Assembly (NCBI RefSeq): GCF_001025135.1 | Contig: NZ_AP012323.1 | Span: 1,488,001-1,552,000 of the forward strand | Direction of reading: 5' to 3' | Length of the DNA: 64,000 nucleotides | From: Bifidobacterium bifidum ATCC 29521 = JCM 1255 = DSM 20456 | Lineage (GTDB): Bacteria; Actinomycetota; Actinomycetes; Actinomycetales; Bifidobacteriaceae | Shown here: piece after piece, positions 40,554 through 49,275 of the stretch | Layout of the letters: each line of letters begins with the position of its first letter | Numbering within the stretch: the stretch's first letter is position 1 | Notes under the pieces: model-generated | Told to the model about the DNA's origin: nothing | Databases searched by the model: none | What the model saw: only the letters and a program-made list of their open reading frames with translations | Position numbers and translations under genes: made by a program

Positions 40554-41306
40554 ATGGAGAAATTGGAAAAGCTCTACGAGGGCAAAGCCAAGCAGCTGTA
40601 CGCGACCGACGACCCGGAGGTCCTGTGGGTCGAATACAAGAACACCGCCACGGCCGGCGACGGCGAGAAGAAGGAGGACTTCACCGGCAAGGGCCGACTG
40701 AACAACCTCATCACCACGATCATCTTCGACCTGCTCAAGAAGCGCGGCATCGACAGCCACCTGATCAAGCGCGTGAACGCGACCGGCCAGCTGGTGCGCA
40801 AGGTGAACATGTTCCCGCTGGAGATCGTGCTGCGCAACGTCGCGGCCGGCCACTTCTGCTCCCGTCTAGGCGTGGAGGAAGGTCTGCCCCTCAAGGAGCC
40901 GGTGCTCGAATACTTCATTAAGAACGATGACCTGCATGATCCGTTCGTCAACGACGACGATCTGGTCGCCCTGGGCGTGTGCACCCGCCAGGACCTCGCC
41001 GAGATCGCGCCGCTCGCCCGCAAGATCAACGAGGCCCTGATCGAGATCTTCGCCAAGATCGACGTCAAGCTGGTGGACTTCAAGATCGAGATGGGCCGCG
41101 CGTCCGACGGCACGCTGCTGCTCGCTGACGAAATCACCCCGGATTCCTGCCGCCTGTGGGATCAGAAGGATCACTCCGGCAAGGTCGAGCACCTTGACAA
41201 GGACCTGTTCCGCCGCGGCCTGGGCAGCATCATCCCCGCCTACGAGGAGATCGAGGAGCGACTTGCCGAGCTCGCCAAGTCCGAGGGCATCGAGGTCACC
41301 GAGTAA
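40554..41306 (+). CDS. purC: SAICAR synthetase PurC
   Basis: Joins aspartate to CAIR using ATP. 250 residues: [39 protein letters not shown], the [17 protein letters not shown] loop, [29 protein letters not shown] motif and DSCRLWD. The start at 40554 has GGAAGG five bases upstream; an ATG at 40536 lies before that site and is less likely. It is followed by a palindromic element and purL. Confidence 0.96.
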   Translation: MEKLEKLYEGKAKQLYATDDPEVLWVEYKNTATAGDGEKKEDFTGKGRLNNLITTIIFDLLKKRGIDSHLIKRVNATGQLVRKVNMFPLEIVLRNVAAGHFCSRLGVEEGLPLKEPVLEYFIKNDDLHDPFVNDDDLVALGVCTRQDLAEIAPLARKINEALIEIFAKIDVKLVDFKIEMGRASDGTLLLADEITPDSCRLWDQKDHSGKVEHLDKDLFRRGLGSIIPAYEEIEERLAELAKSEGIEVTE

Positions 41307-41337
41307 TTCATCCAAGCGCAAGTAGCAGAACATAATG

Positions 41338-41459
41338 TTGGCTCCCCTCTGGAGGGGAGCTGTCGCCGATAGACGACTGAGGGGAGGTTAAGGCGTTCAC
41401 TGCCATGACATCTCCCCTCATTCAGCTTCGCTGACAGCTCCCCTCCAGAGGGGAGCCAA
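41338..41459. repeat. 122-bp palindromic element (MITE- or REP-like) between purC and purL
   Basis: Perfect 27-bp terminal inverted repeats start TTGGCTCCCCTCTGGAGGGG and close with their complement. Each arm is itself partly palindromic (CTCCCCTCTGGAGGGGAG). A second pair, TGAGGGGAG/CTCCCCTCA, nests inside. No coding potential. It looks like a small mobile or REP-type element, or a processing hairpin in the pur mRNA. Confidence 0.6.
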
Positions 41460-41513
41460 GTTCTTTCACCACGCCTCTTCATTTTTTGAATAACTTCTTA
41501 AGAAAGGATTCTC

Positions 41514-44500
41514 ATGGTTTTTCGCGTGTACGTGGAGAAGAAGCCCGGCTTCGACGTGGAAGCCCAGCAGCTCGGCACCGAACTGAAGACCATCCTCGGC
41601 ATCGATGGCCTGCGCAAGGTGCGCATCGTCAACCGCTATGACGTCGAGGGCATCTCCCAGGAGCTCTTCGAACAGGCCACGCCTACCGTGTTCAGCGAGC
41701 CGCAGGTGGATGACGCCTCCGCGGACCTGCCTGACTTCGGCGACGCGACGGTGTTCGCCACCGAGTTCCTGCCCGGACAGTTCGACCAGCGCGCCGACTC
41801 CGCCGCAGAGTGCATCCAGCTGATCTCGCAGGGTGAGCGTCCGACCGTGCGCTCCGCCAAGGTGTACGCGCTCGAAGGCACGCTCAGCGAGGCCGACGTC
41901 GATGCCATCAAGCATTACGTGATCAACCCTGTCGAGGCCCGCGAGGCGTCGCTGGAAGCCAAGACCACGCTGAAGACCCAGGTGCCCACCCCCGGCAAGG
42001 TCGAGACCATCGCCGGCTTCAACGAGATGGACGCCGCTGCCGGCCAGAAGTTCATCGACGAGCGCGGGCTCGCCATGGATCTGGCCGATCTTGAGTTCTG
42101 CCAAAAGTACTTCTCCGAAGAGGGACGCGAGCCCACGATCACCGAGATCAAGGTGATCGATACCTACTGGTCCGACCACTGCCGCCACACCACGTTCGGC
42201 ACCGAACTGGACAAGGTCGACATCGACGACGCCGCGGTCAAGGCCGCTTTCGAACGCTATCTGGAGATGCGTCACGAGCTCGGCCGCGACGCCAAGCCCG
42301 TGTGCCTGATGGATATGGGCACGATCGGCGCGAAGTGGCTCAAGAAGAACGGCATCCTCACCGGTCTCGACGAGTCCGAGGAGATCAACGCCTGCACCGT
42401 CAAGGTGAAGGTCGACGTCAACGGCGAGGACGAGGACTGGCTGTTCCTGTTCAAGAACGAGACGCACAACCACCCCACAGAAATCGAGCCGTTCGGTGGC
42501 GCGGCCACCTGCATCGGCGGATGCATCCGCGACCCCCTGTCGGGCCGTTCCTACGTGTATCAGGCGATGCGCGTCACCGGTGCCGCCGATCCGACCGTGC
42601 CGGTCTCCGAAACGCTTGAAGGCAAGCTGCCCCAGCGCAAGCTCGTGACCACCGCGGCCTCCGGCTACAGCTCGTACGGCAACCAGATCGGGCTCGCCAC
42701 CGGCCAGGTCGACGAGATCTACCACCCCGGCTATGTGGCTAAGCGCATGGAGGTGGGCGCGGTCGTGGCCGCCACCCCGGCCGACCATGTGCGCCGTGAG
42801 ACCCCGGCCCCCGGCGACAGGATCATCCTGCTCGGCGGTCGCACCGGCCGTGACGGCATCGGCGGCGCCACCGGTTCGTCGAAGGCTCACAACGTGGAGT
42901 CGCTGGAACTCGACGGCGCCGAAGTGCAGAAGGGCAACGCGCCCGTCGAGCGCAAGCTGCAGCGCCTGTTCCGCCGCGGCGACGCCTGCCGACTCATCAA
43001 GCGCTGCAACGACTTCGGTGCCGGCGGCGTGTCCGTGGCGGTCGGCGAGCTGGCCGACGGTCTGTACGTGGACCTCAACACCGTTCCGAAGAAGTACGAG
43101 GGACTTGACGGCACCGAGCTGGCGATTTCCGAATCGCAGGAGCGCATGGCCGTGGACGTGGCAGCCGAGGATGTCGACGAGTTCCTGGGGTACGCCCGCG
43201 AGGAGAACCTCGAAGCCACGGTGATCGCCACCGTGACCGAGGACCCGCGCATGGTGATGACCTGGAACGGCGACAAGATCGTGAACCTGAGCCGCGAGTT
43301 CCTGGCGTCCAACGGCGCCTCCAAGCATCAGGTCGTGCGCGTCGAGGAGCAGGAGGCGTACGAGGTGCCCGCCTCGTGGCGCGAAGGCTCGCTGGCCGAC
43401 CGCATGAACGCGGTCGTCACCGACCTCAACGTGGCATCGAACAAGGGTCTGTCCGAACGTTTCGATTCGACGATCGGAGCCGGAACCGTGCTCATGCCGT
43501 TCGGTGGACGCAAGCAGCTCACCCCGAACGAGGCCATGGTCGCCAAGCTCCCTGTGTTCGGCGAGACCACGACCGCTTCGGCCATGGCGTGGGGCTTCAA
43601 CCCGTACATCATGTCGAAGAACCAGTTCACCGGCGCATACCTGTCGGTCGTCGAGTCGCTGTCGAAGCTGGTCGCGGCCGGTTTCGAACACGAGAAGGCG
43701 TACCTGAGCTTCCAGGAGTACTTCGAGAAGCTGCGCGACGAGCCGGAACGCTGGGGCAAGCCAACGGCCGCCGTGCTTGGTGCGCTGATGGCGCAGGTCG
43801 ACCTCGGCGCCGGCGCGATCGGCGGCAAGGATTCCATGTCCGGTTCGTTCGAGAACCTCGACGTGCCTCCGACGCTGATCTCCTTCGCCGTGGCCGTAGG
43901 CAGCATGAAGCGCGCCACCTCCCCCGAGTTCAAGGGTGCCGGCCACCGCATCGTGCGTATCGCGCCGCGTTACCTGGCCGACGGCCTGACCCCGGACAAG
44001 AATGCGCTGCTTGAGGCGTTCTCGCTGGTCGAGGAGCTTACCGACCCGTCGCATCACATCGCGTTGGCCGTCTCCACGCCGGGCTACGGCGCGACTGCCG
44101 AGGCGCTGTTCAAGATGACGCTTGGTAACCGCATCGGCCTGACGCTCAACGAGAGCATCGCCGCGGACGACCTGTTCAAGCCTGCATACGGCTCGTTCAT
44201 CATCGAGCTGGCGGACAACGAGAAAATCCCGGTGGCCTCCAACCTGGTCGAGGTCGGCGAGATCGGCACCACCACCGCCGAGTACGTGTTCAAGGCGGCG
44301 GGCGAGACGCTGGATCTGGCGAACGTGCAGGAGGCGTGGGAGTCCGGTATCGAATCCGTGTTCCCATACCGTTCCAAGAGCGACGAAGCCGGCAAGAGCG
44401 TCGAAACCATCACATTCAACGCGCCGAAGAAGACCGTGTACACGGGCGCCGGCGTCGCCAAGCCGCACGTCGTGATTCCGGTGTTCCCCGGCAACAACTG

Positions 44501-45260
44501 CGAGTATGATTCCGCCGCCGCCTTCGAGCGTGCGGGCGCGGACGTGACCACGCTGATCGTCAACAACCTGACGCCGGCCGCCGTCGCCGAATCGACGCAG
44601 GCGCTGGTGGACGAGATCAACAAGAGCCAGATCGTGATGATCCCCGGCGGATTCTCGGGCGGCGACGAGCCGGACGGCTCCGCGAAGTTCATCACCGCGT
44701 TCTTCCGCGCGCCCGCGGTCACCGAGGCCGTGCGCGACCTGCTCAAGAACCGCGATGGCCTGATGCTCGGCATCTGCAACGGCTTCCAGGCGCTCATCAA
44801 GCTGGGTCTGGTTCCGTATGGCGACATCGTGCCGATGACCGCCGAATGCCCGACGCTGACGTTCAACACGATCGGCCGTCACCAGAGCCGTCTGGTGCGC
44901 ACTCGTGTCGCGTCGAACCTGTCGCCGTGGCTGTCGCGCACGGCCGTGGGCGACGTGCACACCGTGGCCATCTCGCATGGTGAAGGCCGCTTCGTCGCCG
45001 CCGAACCGGTGCTTGACCTGCTCAAGGCCAACGGACAGATCGCCACGCAGTACGTGGACGAGGCCGGCGTGCCCGGCATGGACCTGGCCGTGAACCCGAA
45101 CGGCTCGCTGCTCGCCATCGAGGGCATCACCAGCCCGGACGGCCGCGTCTTCGGCAAGATGGGTCACTCGGAGCGCTCCGGCAACGGCCTGTACGTCAAT
45201 GTGCCCGGCGACAAGTACCAGCCGATCTTCGAGGCCGGCGTCGGGTACTTCGCCGCGTGA
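41514..45260 (+). CDS. purL: FGAM synthase, single-chain PurL with glutaminase domain
   Basis: Converts formyl-GAR to FGAM with glutamine and ATP. 1248 residues: N-terminal PurS-like part (RVYVEKKPGFDVEAQQLG), linker, two AIRS-type halves (TYWSDHCRHTTFGTELDKV, NETHNHPTEIEPFGGAATC, DFGAGGVSVAVGELADGL, GGKDSMSGSFENLD), and a C-terminal class I glutaminase (PVFPGNNCEYDSAAAFERAG, PGGFSGGDEPDGSA, nucleophile in GICNGFQALIKLGL, and SHGEGRFVA). AAGAAAGGATTCTC precedes the ATG. Confidence 0.97.
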   Translation: MVFRVYVEKKPGFDVEAQQLGTELKTILGIDGLRKVRIVNRYDVEGISQELFEQATPTVFSEPQVDDASADLPDFGDATVFATEFLPGQFDQRADSAAECIQLISQGERPTVRSAKVYALEGTLSEADVDAIKHYVINPVEAREASLEAKTTLKTQVPTPGKVETIAGFNEMDAAAGQKFIDERGLAMDLADLEFCQKYFSEEGREPTITEIKVIDTYWSDHCRHTTFGTELDKVDIDDAAVKAAFERYLEMRHELGRDAKPVCLMDMGTIGAKWLKKNGILTGLDESEEINACTVKVKVDVNGEDEDWLFLFKNETHNHPTEIEPFGGAATCIGGCIRDPLSGRSYVYQAMRVTGAADPTVPVSETLEGKLPQRKLVTTAASGYSSYGNQIGLATGQVDEIYHPGYVAKRMEVGAVVAATPADHVRRETPAPGDRIILLGGRTGRDGIGGATGSSKAHNVESLELDGAEVQKGNAPVERKLQRLFRRGDACRLIKRCNDFGAGGVSVAVGELADGLYVDLNTVPKKYEGLDGTELAISESQERMAVDVAAEDVDEFLGYAREENLEATVIATVTEDPRMVMTWNGDKIVNLSREFLASNGASKHQVVRVEEQEAYEVPASWREGSLADRMNAVVTDLNVASNKGLSERFDSTIGAGTVLMPFGGRKQLTPNEAMVAKLPVFGETTTASAMAWGFNPYIMSKNQFTGAYLSVVESLSKLVAAGFEHEKAYLSFQEYFEKLRDEPERWGKPTAAVLGALMAQVDLGAGAIGGKDSMSGSFENLDVPPTLISFAVAVGSMKRATSPEFKGAGHRIVRIAPRYLADGLTPDKNALLEAFSLVEELTDPSHHIALAVSTPGYGATAEALFKMTLGNRIGLTLNESIAADDLFKPAYGSFIIELADNEKIPVASNLVEVGEIGTTTAEYVFKAAGETLDLANVQEAWESGIESVFPYRSKSDEAGKSVETITFNAPKKTVYTGAGVAKPHVVIPVFPGNNCEYDSAAAFERAGADVTTLIVNNLTPAAVAESTQALVDEINKSQIVMIPGGFSGGDEPDGSAKFITAFFRAPAVTEAVRDLLKNRDGLMLGICNGFQALIKLGLVPYGDIVPMTAECPTLTFNTIGRHQSRLVRTRVASNLSPWLSRTAVGDVHTVAISHGEGRFVAAEPVLDLLKANGQIATQYVDEAGVPGMDLAVNPNGSLLAIEGITSPDGRVFGKMGHSERSGNGLYVNVPGDKYQPIFEAGVGYFAA

Positions 45261-45278
45261 CGGTGATGACTGACTGAT

Positions 45279-45324
45279 AACAGACTGGGGCGGGAACCTT
45301 CTCGGGTTCCCGCCCCAGTCTGTT
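45279..45324. terminator. 20-bp hairpin after purL
   Basis: AACAGACTGGGGCGGGAACC, six bases, exact complement. It ends purL and, from the other side, the minus-strand membrane-protein gene. Confidence 0.8.
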
Positions 45325-45366
45325 GTTGATGAAGTATGGCCTCCGCGCGATACGCGGCGGTATGAA

Positions 45367-46029
45367 TTACTCGGCCTTTGAGGGCGCGACAGGTTCTGCG
45401 ACCGCCGCACCGTTCGCCACAGGAGCGCTGTTAACAGTGTTGTTGGCCAGTTGCTGATGCACGGTCTTCGCGATGTGACGGCTGACCATGAACCAAATCG
45501 CCCCGGCGACAACCACGACAAACGAAATCGGATAGATATACTCAGCGATTCCGTATCCATACTGCGAGGAAGGCAGTACGCCACGATCGTCAAAATCCCA
45601 ACGCAGTGCATAGAAAGCGACTACAGCAAGCACCGAGAATACGATGGCCGCGATCGGCTTCTTCAACACTCCGAACAGCAGAATAAGCAGCGAAGACACC
45701 GCGATGACCGCCATGAGCGTAATGCATATGACAGCTTCCAGGTACATGCCGCCGAGCAGCTTCCCGGACTGGAGACCCGCGATGTAGATGCGCAGGAATG
45801 TCAGCAGCGACAGCCCCACCACATCCTTGTTGTGTAGACCGGCTTCCGCGGTGTATACCCGATCACCATACTGCTTCAGGTATTCTGCATAATCGCCCTT
45901 TGCTGAGGCGAACGGCAGGAAGAACGACACCGCCATCGCCACTGCGCCGACCACCAACAGCACATACGGAATGAGCTGCTTGGCGGGGAGCCTCTTCGAG
46001 ACCTGTTGGCCTTGTGCTATATCTCCCAT
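45367..46029 (-). CDS. Four-helix membrane protein of unknown function
   Basis: 220 residues. A short charged start, then helices at about 19-43 (IPYVLLVVGAVAMAVSFFLP), 98-120 (AVICITLMAVIAVSSLLILL), 126-143 and 167-185, and a polar Ala/Pro/Val tail. An external loop (KGDYAEYLKQYGDRVYTAEA) follows helix 1. AAAGGTG lies five bases before the ATG. It sits 100 bases after the DUF4230 gene on the same strand, so a joint envelope role is possible. No family recognised. Confidence 0.7.
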   Translation of the reverse strand: MGDIAQGQQVSKRLPAKQLIPYVLLVVGAVAMAVSFFLPFASAKGDYAEYLKQYGDRVYTAEAGLHNKDVVGLSLLTFLRIYIAGLQSGKLLGGMYLEAVICITLMAVIAVSSLLILLFGVLKKPIAAIVFSVLAVVAFYALRWDFDDRGVLPSSQYGYGIAEYIYPISFVVVVAGAIWFMVSRHIAKTVHQQLANNTVNSAPVANGAAVAEPVAPSKAE

Positions 46030-46129
46030 ATTGTCACCTTTCTTTCCTGTGTTCTCGTATCATGTTTGATGACGGGTTGTGACCGTGCACGTGATACTGT
46101 GCACGAAGTGCTTAGTCATCGGGTATCAA

Positions 46130-46768
46130 TCACTTGGGATTGGTCGTCGTCACGGTCACCGTGTACATTCCGGCTTCAGCAGTAGGCTCATACAAGCGCT
46201 CGATGACATCTTTAGCCTGTTTATTGGCAATTTTCAGCAGTTGTGTTCGGTCTAGCCGAGCTTCGGTCTTTTTCTTGGCGTCTTCCATCGCAGCTTTAGT
46301 GTCCTCTACATCCGCTGCGTTAAAGAAGGAATCAGACTTGTCAAAGAAACGCAGTGAATCTGGATTGACGGCCACCGACTGGATTTTCGGTGCAGGTAGC
46401 GTGATAGACACTGTTTTGGAGTCCTTGTCGATTTTTATCTGGGCCTTGGCCAGATCGACCCCCGCGCGCACCTCGTATGTGTAGAACATCGTGAACTGCT
46501 TCTTGTTCAGGAACGCAATACCACCGTCTTCGTATTTCTCGAAGCCGTAATCCGTTTCCTTAGCCGTGGTAAGATCCTGAATCTTCTCCAGCTGCTTAAC
46601 GACGACTTCATTGGTCAATTCCGGTTGAGGATTGAAGAACTTGGTGATGGCACCACGAATCCATACTCCGGCGAACACAAAGATGACGGCGATGACGACC
46701 GCCAGAATGATTGTTGCTTTCAGGCTCATCTTGAATGATGAGCCATCTTTGTCGATGCGTGCACCCAT
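46130..46768 (-). CDS. DUF4230-family membrane-anchored protein
   Basis: 212 residues with one N-terminal helix (ATIILAVVIAVIFVFAGVWI), then an extracellular domain whose FTMFYTYEVRAGVDLAKAQI, VSITLPAPKIQSV and SLRFFDK stretches fit DUF4230. The C-terminal part is helical with conserved KANKQAKDVIERLY-like packing. Function unknown. AAAAGGTG precedes the ATG. Confidence 0.8.
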   Translation of the reverse strand: MGARIDKDGSSFKMSLKATIILAVVIAVIFVFAGVWIRGAITKFFNPQPELTNEVVVKQLEKIQDLTTAKETDYGFEKYEDGGIAFLNKKQFTMFYTYEVRAGVDLAKAQIKIDKDSKTVSITLPAPKIQSVAVNPDSLRFFDKSDSFFNAADVEDTKAAMEDAKKKTEARLDRTQLLKIANKQAKDVIERLYEPTAEAGMYTVTVTTTNPK

Positions 46769-47080
46769 TTTTCACCTTTTCTCTTTCATACTCTCGTCAT
46801 CTCAATTCATGTGGCATCTGATGCAATCCAGTTCTGGCATACGTCTACAAAATGTATGGGCAAAACCGCGACGAGACATCAGTCGTCGACTGAATTCGAG
46901 CTGGTTCTCACCGGTTATGCAACACATTAGCGATGCACAATCAGCAACACAATAAGTATAACGTAAATATTGCGACATAATGCTATATCTGAGCTTGGTT
47001 ATGATCCTTGTGCTGGTAACGTTGCCGAACCATCATGCACCGGTCGGCATCAACACGAGCCGCATAAGAAGGGAACGACA
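46769..47080. other. Gene-poor interval between divergent genes
   Basis: AT-richer DNA between the DUF4230 gene and the next plus-strand frame. I see no gene, repeat or clear promoter, only scattered TATA-like words (for example ACATAATGCTATAT near 46975). Confidence 0.4.
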
Positions 47081-47394
47081 ATGACATCACCGAGAAGTTC
47101 GATTTCCCAGTATCTCCCGCGAAATTGCACGAAGCCGTCCGATCCATGTTGTCATGCGGCGCCGCATTCTCACTACGCGAAGCAAATGACACCGAAATGA
47201 AAACGACATTCACTCCTTACGACAGCGACGATGTCCTGACAGCAACCGTGAACGGCAGCGGTGACGAGTCGAAGATAACGCTGTCTGCACAAGACTCGTC
47301 GAATACAGGGGCGCGCATCATGCGCTTTGCCACCGATTTGGCTGCCCGGTGGAAAGGGGCGAAGGCCGGAGCCGTGATTGGCGGGGAGCGTACA
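47081..47394 (+). other. Small-domain reading frame upstream of the MUG gene, start unclear
   Basis: An ATG at 47081 follows AAGAAGGG but is in a different frame from the protein-like stretch ITEKFDFPVSPAKLHEAVRS, EANDTEMKTTFTPYDSDD and SKITLSAQDSSNTGARIMRF. One extra base near 47085 would join them; otherwise translation must begin at TTG 47125. The stretch looks like a small alpha/beta domain of about 95 residues seen as a stand-alone protein in actinobacteria, but here it runs in frame into the glycosylase. Either a fusion or a third-party stop lost. Confidence 0.4.
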
Positions 47395-47967
47395 ATGTGG
47401 GATATGAGCGAGCATGTGGAGCATGGATTCGGCCCGGTGTGGGACAGTGAATCGCGGATTCTGGTACTGGGGTCGATGCCCAGTCCGAAATCGCGGAAGG
47501 CGGCGTTCTACTATATGCACCCGCAGAATCGCTTCTGGCCGGTGATGCAGGCGTTGTTCGCCGACCCGGCGGATCCGTCTGATGTCACCGGCGACTCGCT
47601 GCAATCCCGCCGCGCATTCGCGATGCGCCACCATATCGCCTTGTGGGATGTCATCGCGTCCTGCGACATCACCGGGGCCAGCGACGCCAGCATCCGCAAC
47701 GCCACGCCGAACGATCTGACGCCCCTGCTGCGCGATGCGCCGATCGCTCGCATATTCACCACCGGAGCGAAGTCGGCGCAACTCTATCGCAGACTCATCG
47801 AACCACGACTGGCCGCAACCGGCATCACCATCGGCATGACTCCGCTCCCCTCCACCAGTCCGGCCAACGCCTCGATGCGGCTGCCGGCGCTTATCGAAGC
47901 CTACCGACTGGCCTTCCAGAGCGCAGGCGCTCTTGAAATGGCGGATGAAACGGTCACTGGTCTCTGA
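47395..47967 (+). CDS. MUG-type DNA glycosylase (deoxyinosine/G:U mismatch)
   Basis: Excises deaminated bases. 190 residues from ATG 47395, which follows GGGGAGCGTACA. Active-loop motifs LVLGSMPSPKSRKAAFYYMH and PQNRFWPVMQALF fit the UDG family-6-like deoxyinosine glycosylases, followed by ALWDVIASCDITGASDASIR and the second motif TPLPSTSPANASMRLPAL. The same frame is open upstream to 47068, so a longer protein with an N-terminal domain is possible. Confidence 0.82.
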   Translation: MWDMSEHVEHGFGPVWDSESRILVLGSMPSPKSRKAAFYYMHPQNRFWPVMQALFADPADPSDVTGDSLQSRRAFAMRHHIALWDVIASCDITGASDASIRNATPNDLTPLLRDAPIARIFTTGAKSAQLYRRLIEPRLAATGITIGMTPLPSTSPANASMRLPALIEAYRLAFQSAGALEMADETVTGL

Positions 47968-48089
47968 CGCGATCGCGGCGTGGACGGCGGTGCCGGGCAA
48001 TCGACGCGCCCAACCGGCAGACCGGGATGAGATACAGGAACGGCGCCGCGAATCGTCAGCCTCAGCCGAATGATATGCGCCGGAGCACA

Positions 48090-48562
48090 ACTGATGGGCG
48101 CAACGATCAATTGCGGCATTGGCTGGCGGACGGCAATCTCGATGTGGCGGTGGCGGATTTCACCGGCATGCCGACCGGCGTGGAGCTGGTGGATTTCTAT
48201 CAGGAACGTATGGTGTTGGTCATCGCGAACTCGCTGTGACTGGATCTCGCCGGCGGCGGGACGCCGCCGGATGAGACCGCCATCGGCGCCGGTGACCTGT
48301 CATCCTTGGAGCGCCGCCCGTTCCTGCTGGGCAATCCGCAGGACATCGACGGACGCATCGGCGACATGCTGTTCCGCCGAGCCGGATTCGCTCCCGTGGC
48401 TGCGGGCCGGGAACCTCATACGCGATCAGCTTCGGCATATCCACCTGCGACTACCGGTGGAGCGCGGTCGATGATTTCATCGACCGCGCGCGCCGGAGCA
48501 TCAGCACCATTGACCGGCATGATTCCGGCCGGAACCGTCGGATCACGCCTGATAGTCGTTGA
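48090..48562 (+). pseudogene. Remnant of a LysR-type regulator (effector domain)
   Basis: Only the C-terminal part of the substrate-binding domain remains: NDQLRHWLADGNLDVAVADF, VDFYQERMVLVIANSL, then an in-frame TGA (48237-48239) where Trp would be expected, then LDLAGGG, RPFLLGNPQDIDGRI and FRRAGFAPVAAGREPHT. One missing base near 48421 shifts it to ISFGISTCDYRWSAVDDFI. No DNA-binding domain is found upstream. A clear decayed gene with at least two lesions. Confidence 0.7.
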
Positions 48563-48920
48563 GCATGGCCTCGATGTTGTTGCCATCGGGATCATGGACG
48601 AACGCGGCATAGTAGCCCGGCCCGTAGTTCGGGCGCGGACCGGGCTTGCCGTTGTCGGTGCCGCCGGCCGCGAGACCCGCCTCATGGAACGCCTTGATGG
48701 CGTCGGCGGTCTTGGCGCGGAACGCGACGTGTGACGGCACGACCGGATTGCCGTCCTTCGGCGATTCCAGCCAGATGCCGTCGCCGTCCTCGTCGTTGGC
48801 GAAGCATACCGCAGTCGGGTATGCGACCTTCTTGACATAGCCCAGCGGCGCCAGCAGCTTCTCGTAGAAATCGGCGCGCTTGGCGGCGTCGGCGACGAAC
48901 AGTCCGATGTGATCGATCAT
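48543..48920 (-). CDS. VOC-family (glyoxalase-like) protein
   Basis: 125 residues with two beta-alpha-beta-beta-beta units. Likely metal ligands: His4 (MIDHIGLFV), His in SHVAFRAKTADAIKAFH and Glu in DPDGNNIEAML. Substrate unknown; members include glyoxalases, dioxygenases and resistance proteins. It ends within the LysR remnant on the other strand. Confidence 0.85.
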   Translation of the reverse strand: MIDHIGLFVADAAKRADFYEKLLAPLGYVKKVAYPTAVCFANDEDGDGIWLESPKDGNPVVPSHVAFRAKTADAIKAFHEAGLAAGGTDNGKPGPRPNYGPGYYAAFVHDPDGNNIEAMLNDYQA

Positions 48921-49012
48921 GATGAACCTCCTATGACCATGTGGATGACTATTCCATTATCCTTGCGTCGCTCGTGACGCGGGTGAATATCAGCTTTGGG
49001 TAAAGCCCCGTT

Positions 49013-49231
49013 TCAGGCGCCGAAATCGGTGTCGCCGGCGGCGTCGGCCCGGGCCACGGCAGCCTCGGCATCGCATGCGGCCTGTTCGATGACCCGCTCG
49101 TAGCCGGTCAACGCGGCGAACGGCATGAACTGGGCGGCCCGCTGACGACGGGACATCTGCGGATGCCTGCGCGACACGTGATGCGGCATATCGATGATGT
49201 CGTCATATTTATGCGTCTCATGTAATGCCAT
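49013..49231 (-). CDS. Small YolD-like partner of the Y-family polymerase
   Basis: 72 residues: YDDIIDMPHHVSRRHPQMSR, then RAAQFMPFAALTGYERVIEQ, a signature of small proteins encoded beside UvrX/UmuC-like polymerases. AAAAGGAG lies five bases before the ATG. It begins 44 bases after the polymerase gene ends. Function not established; regulation of the polymerase is inferred. Confidence 0.7.
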   Translation of the reverse strand: MALHETHKYDDIIDMPHHVSRRHPQMSRRQRAAQFMPFAALTGYERVIEQAACDAEAAVARADAAGDTDFGA

Positions 49232-49275
49232 ATGGACTCCTTTTCACGCCCGATAGCGCAATACGCTCGATACGC

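Noticed and set aside
41466..45611. Long minus-strand frame opposite purL
   Set aside because: Codon-bias shadow of purL; no recognisable domain.
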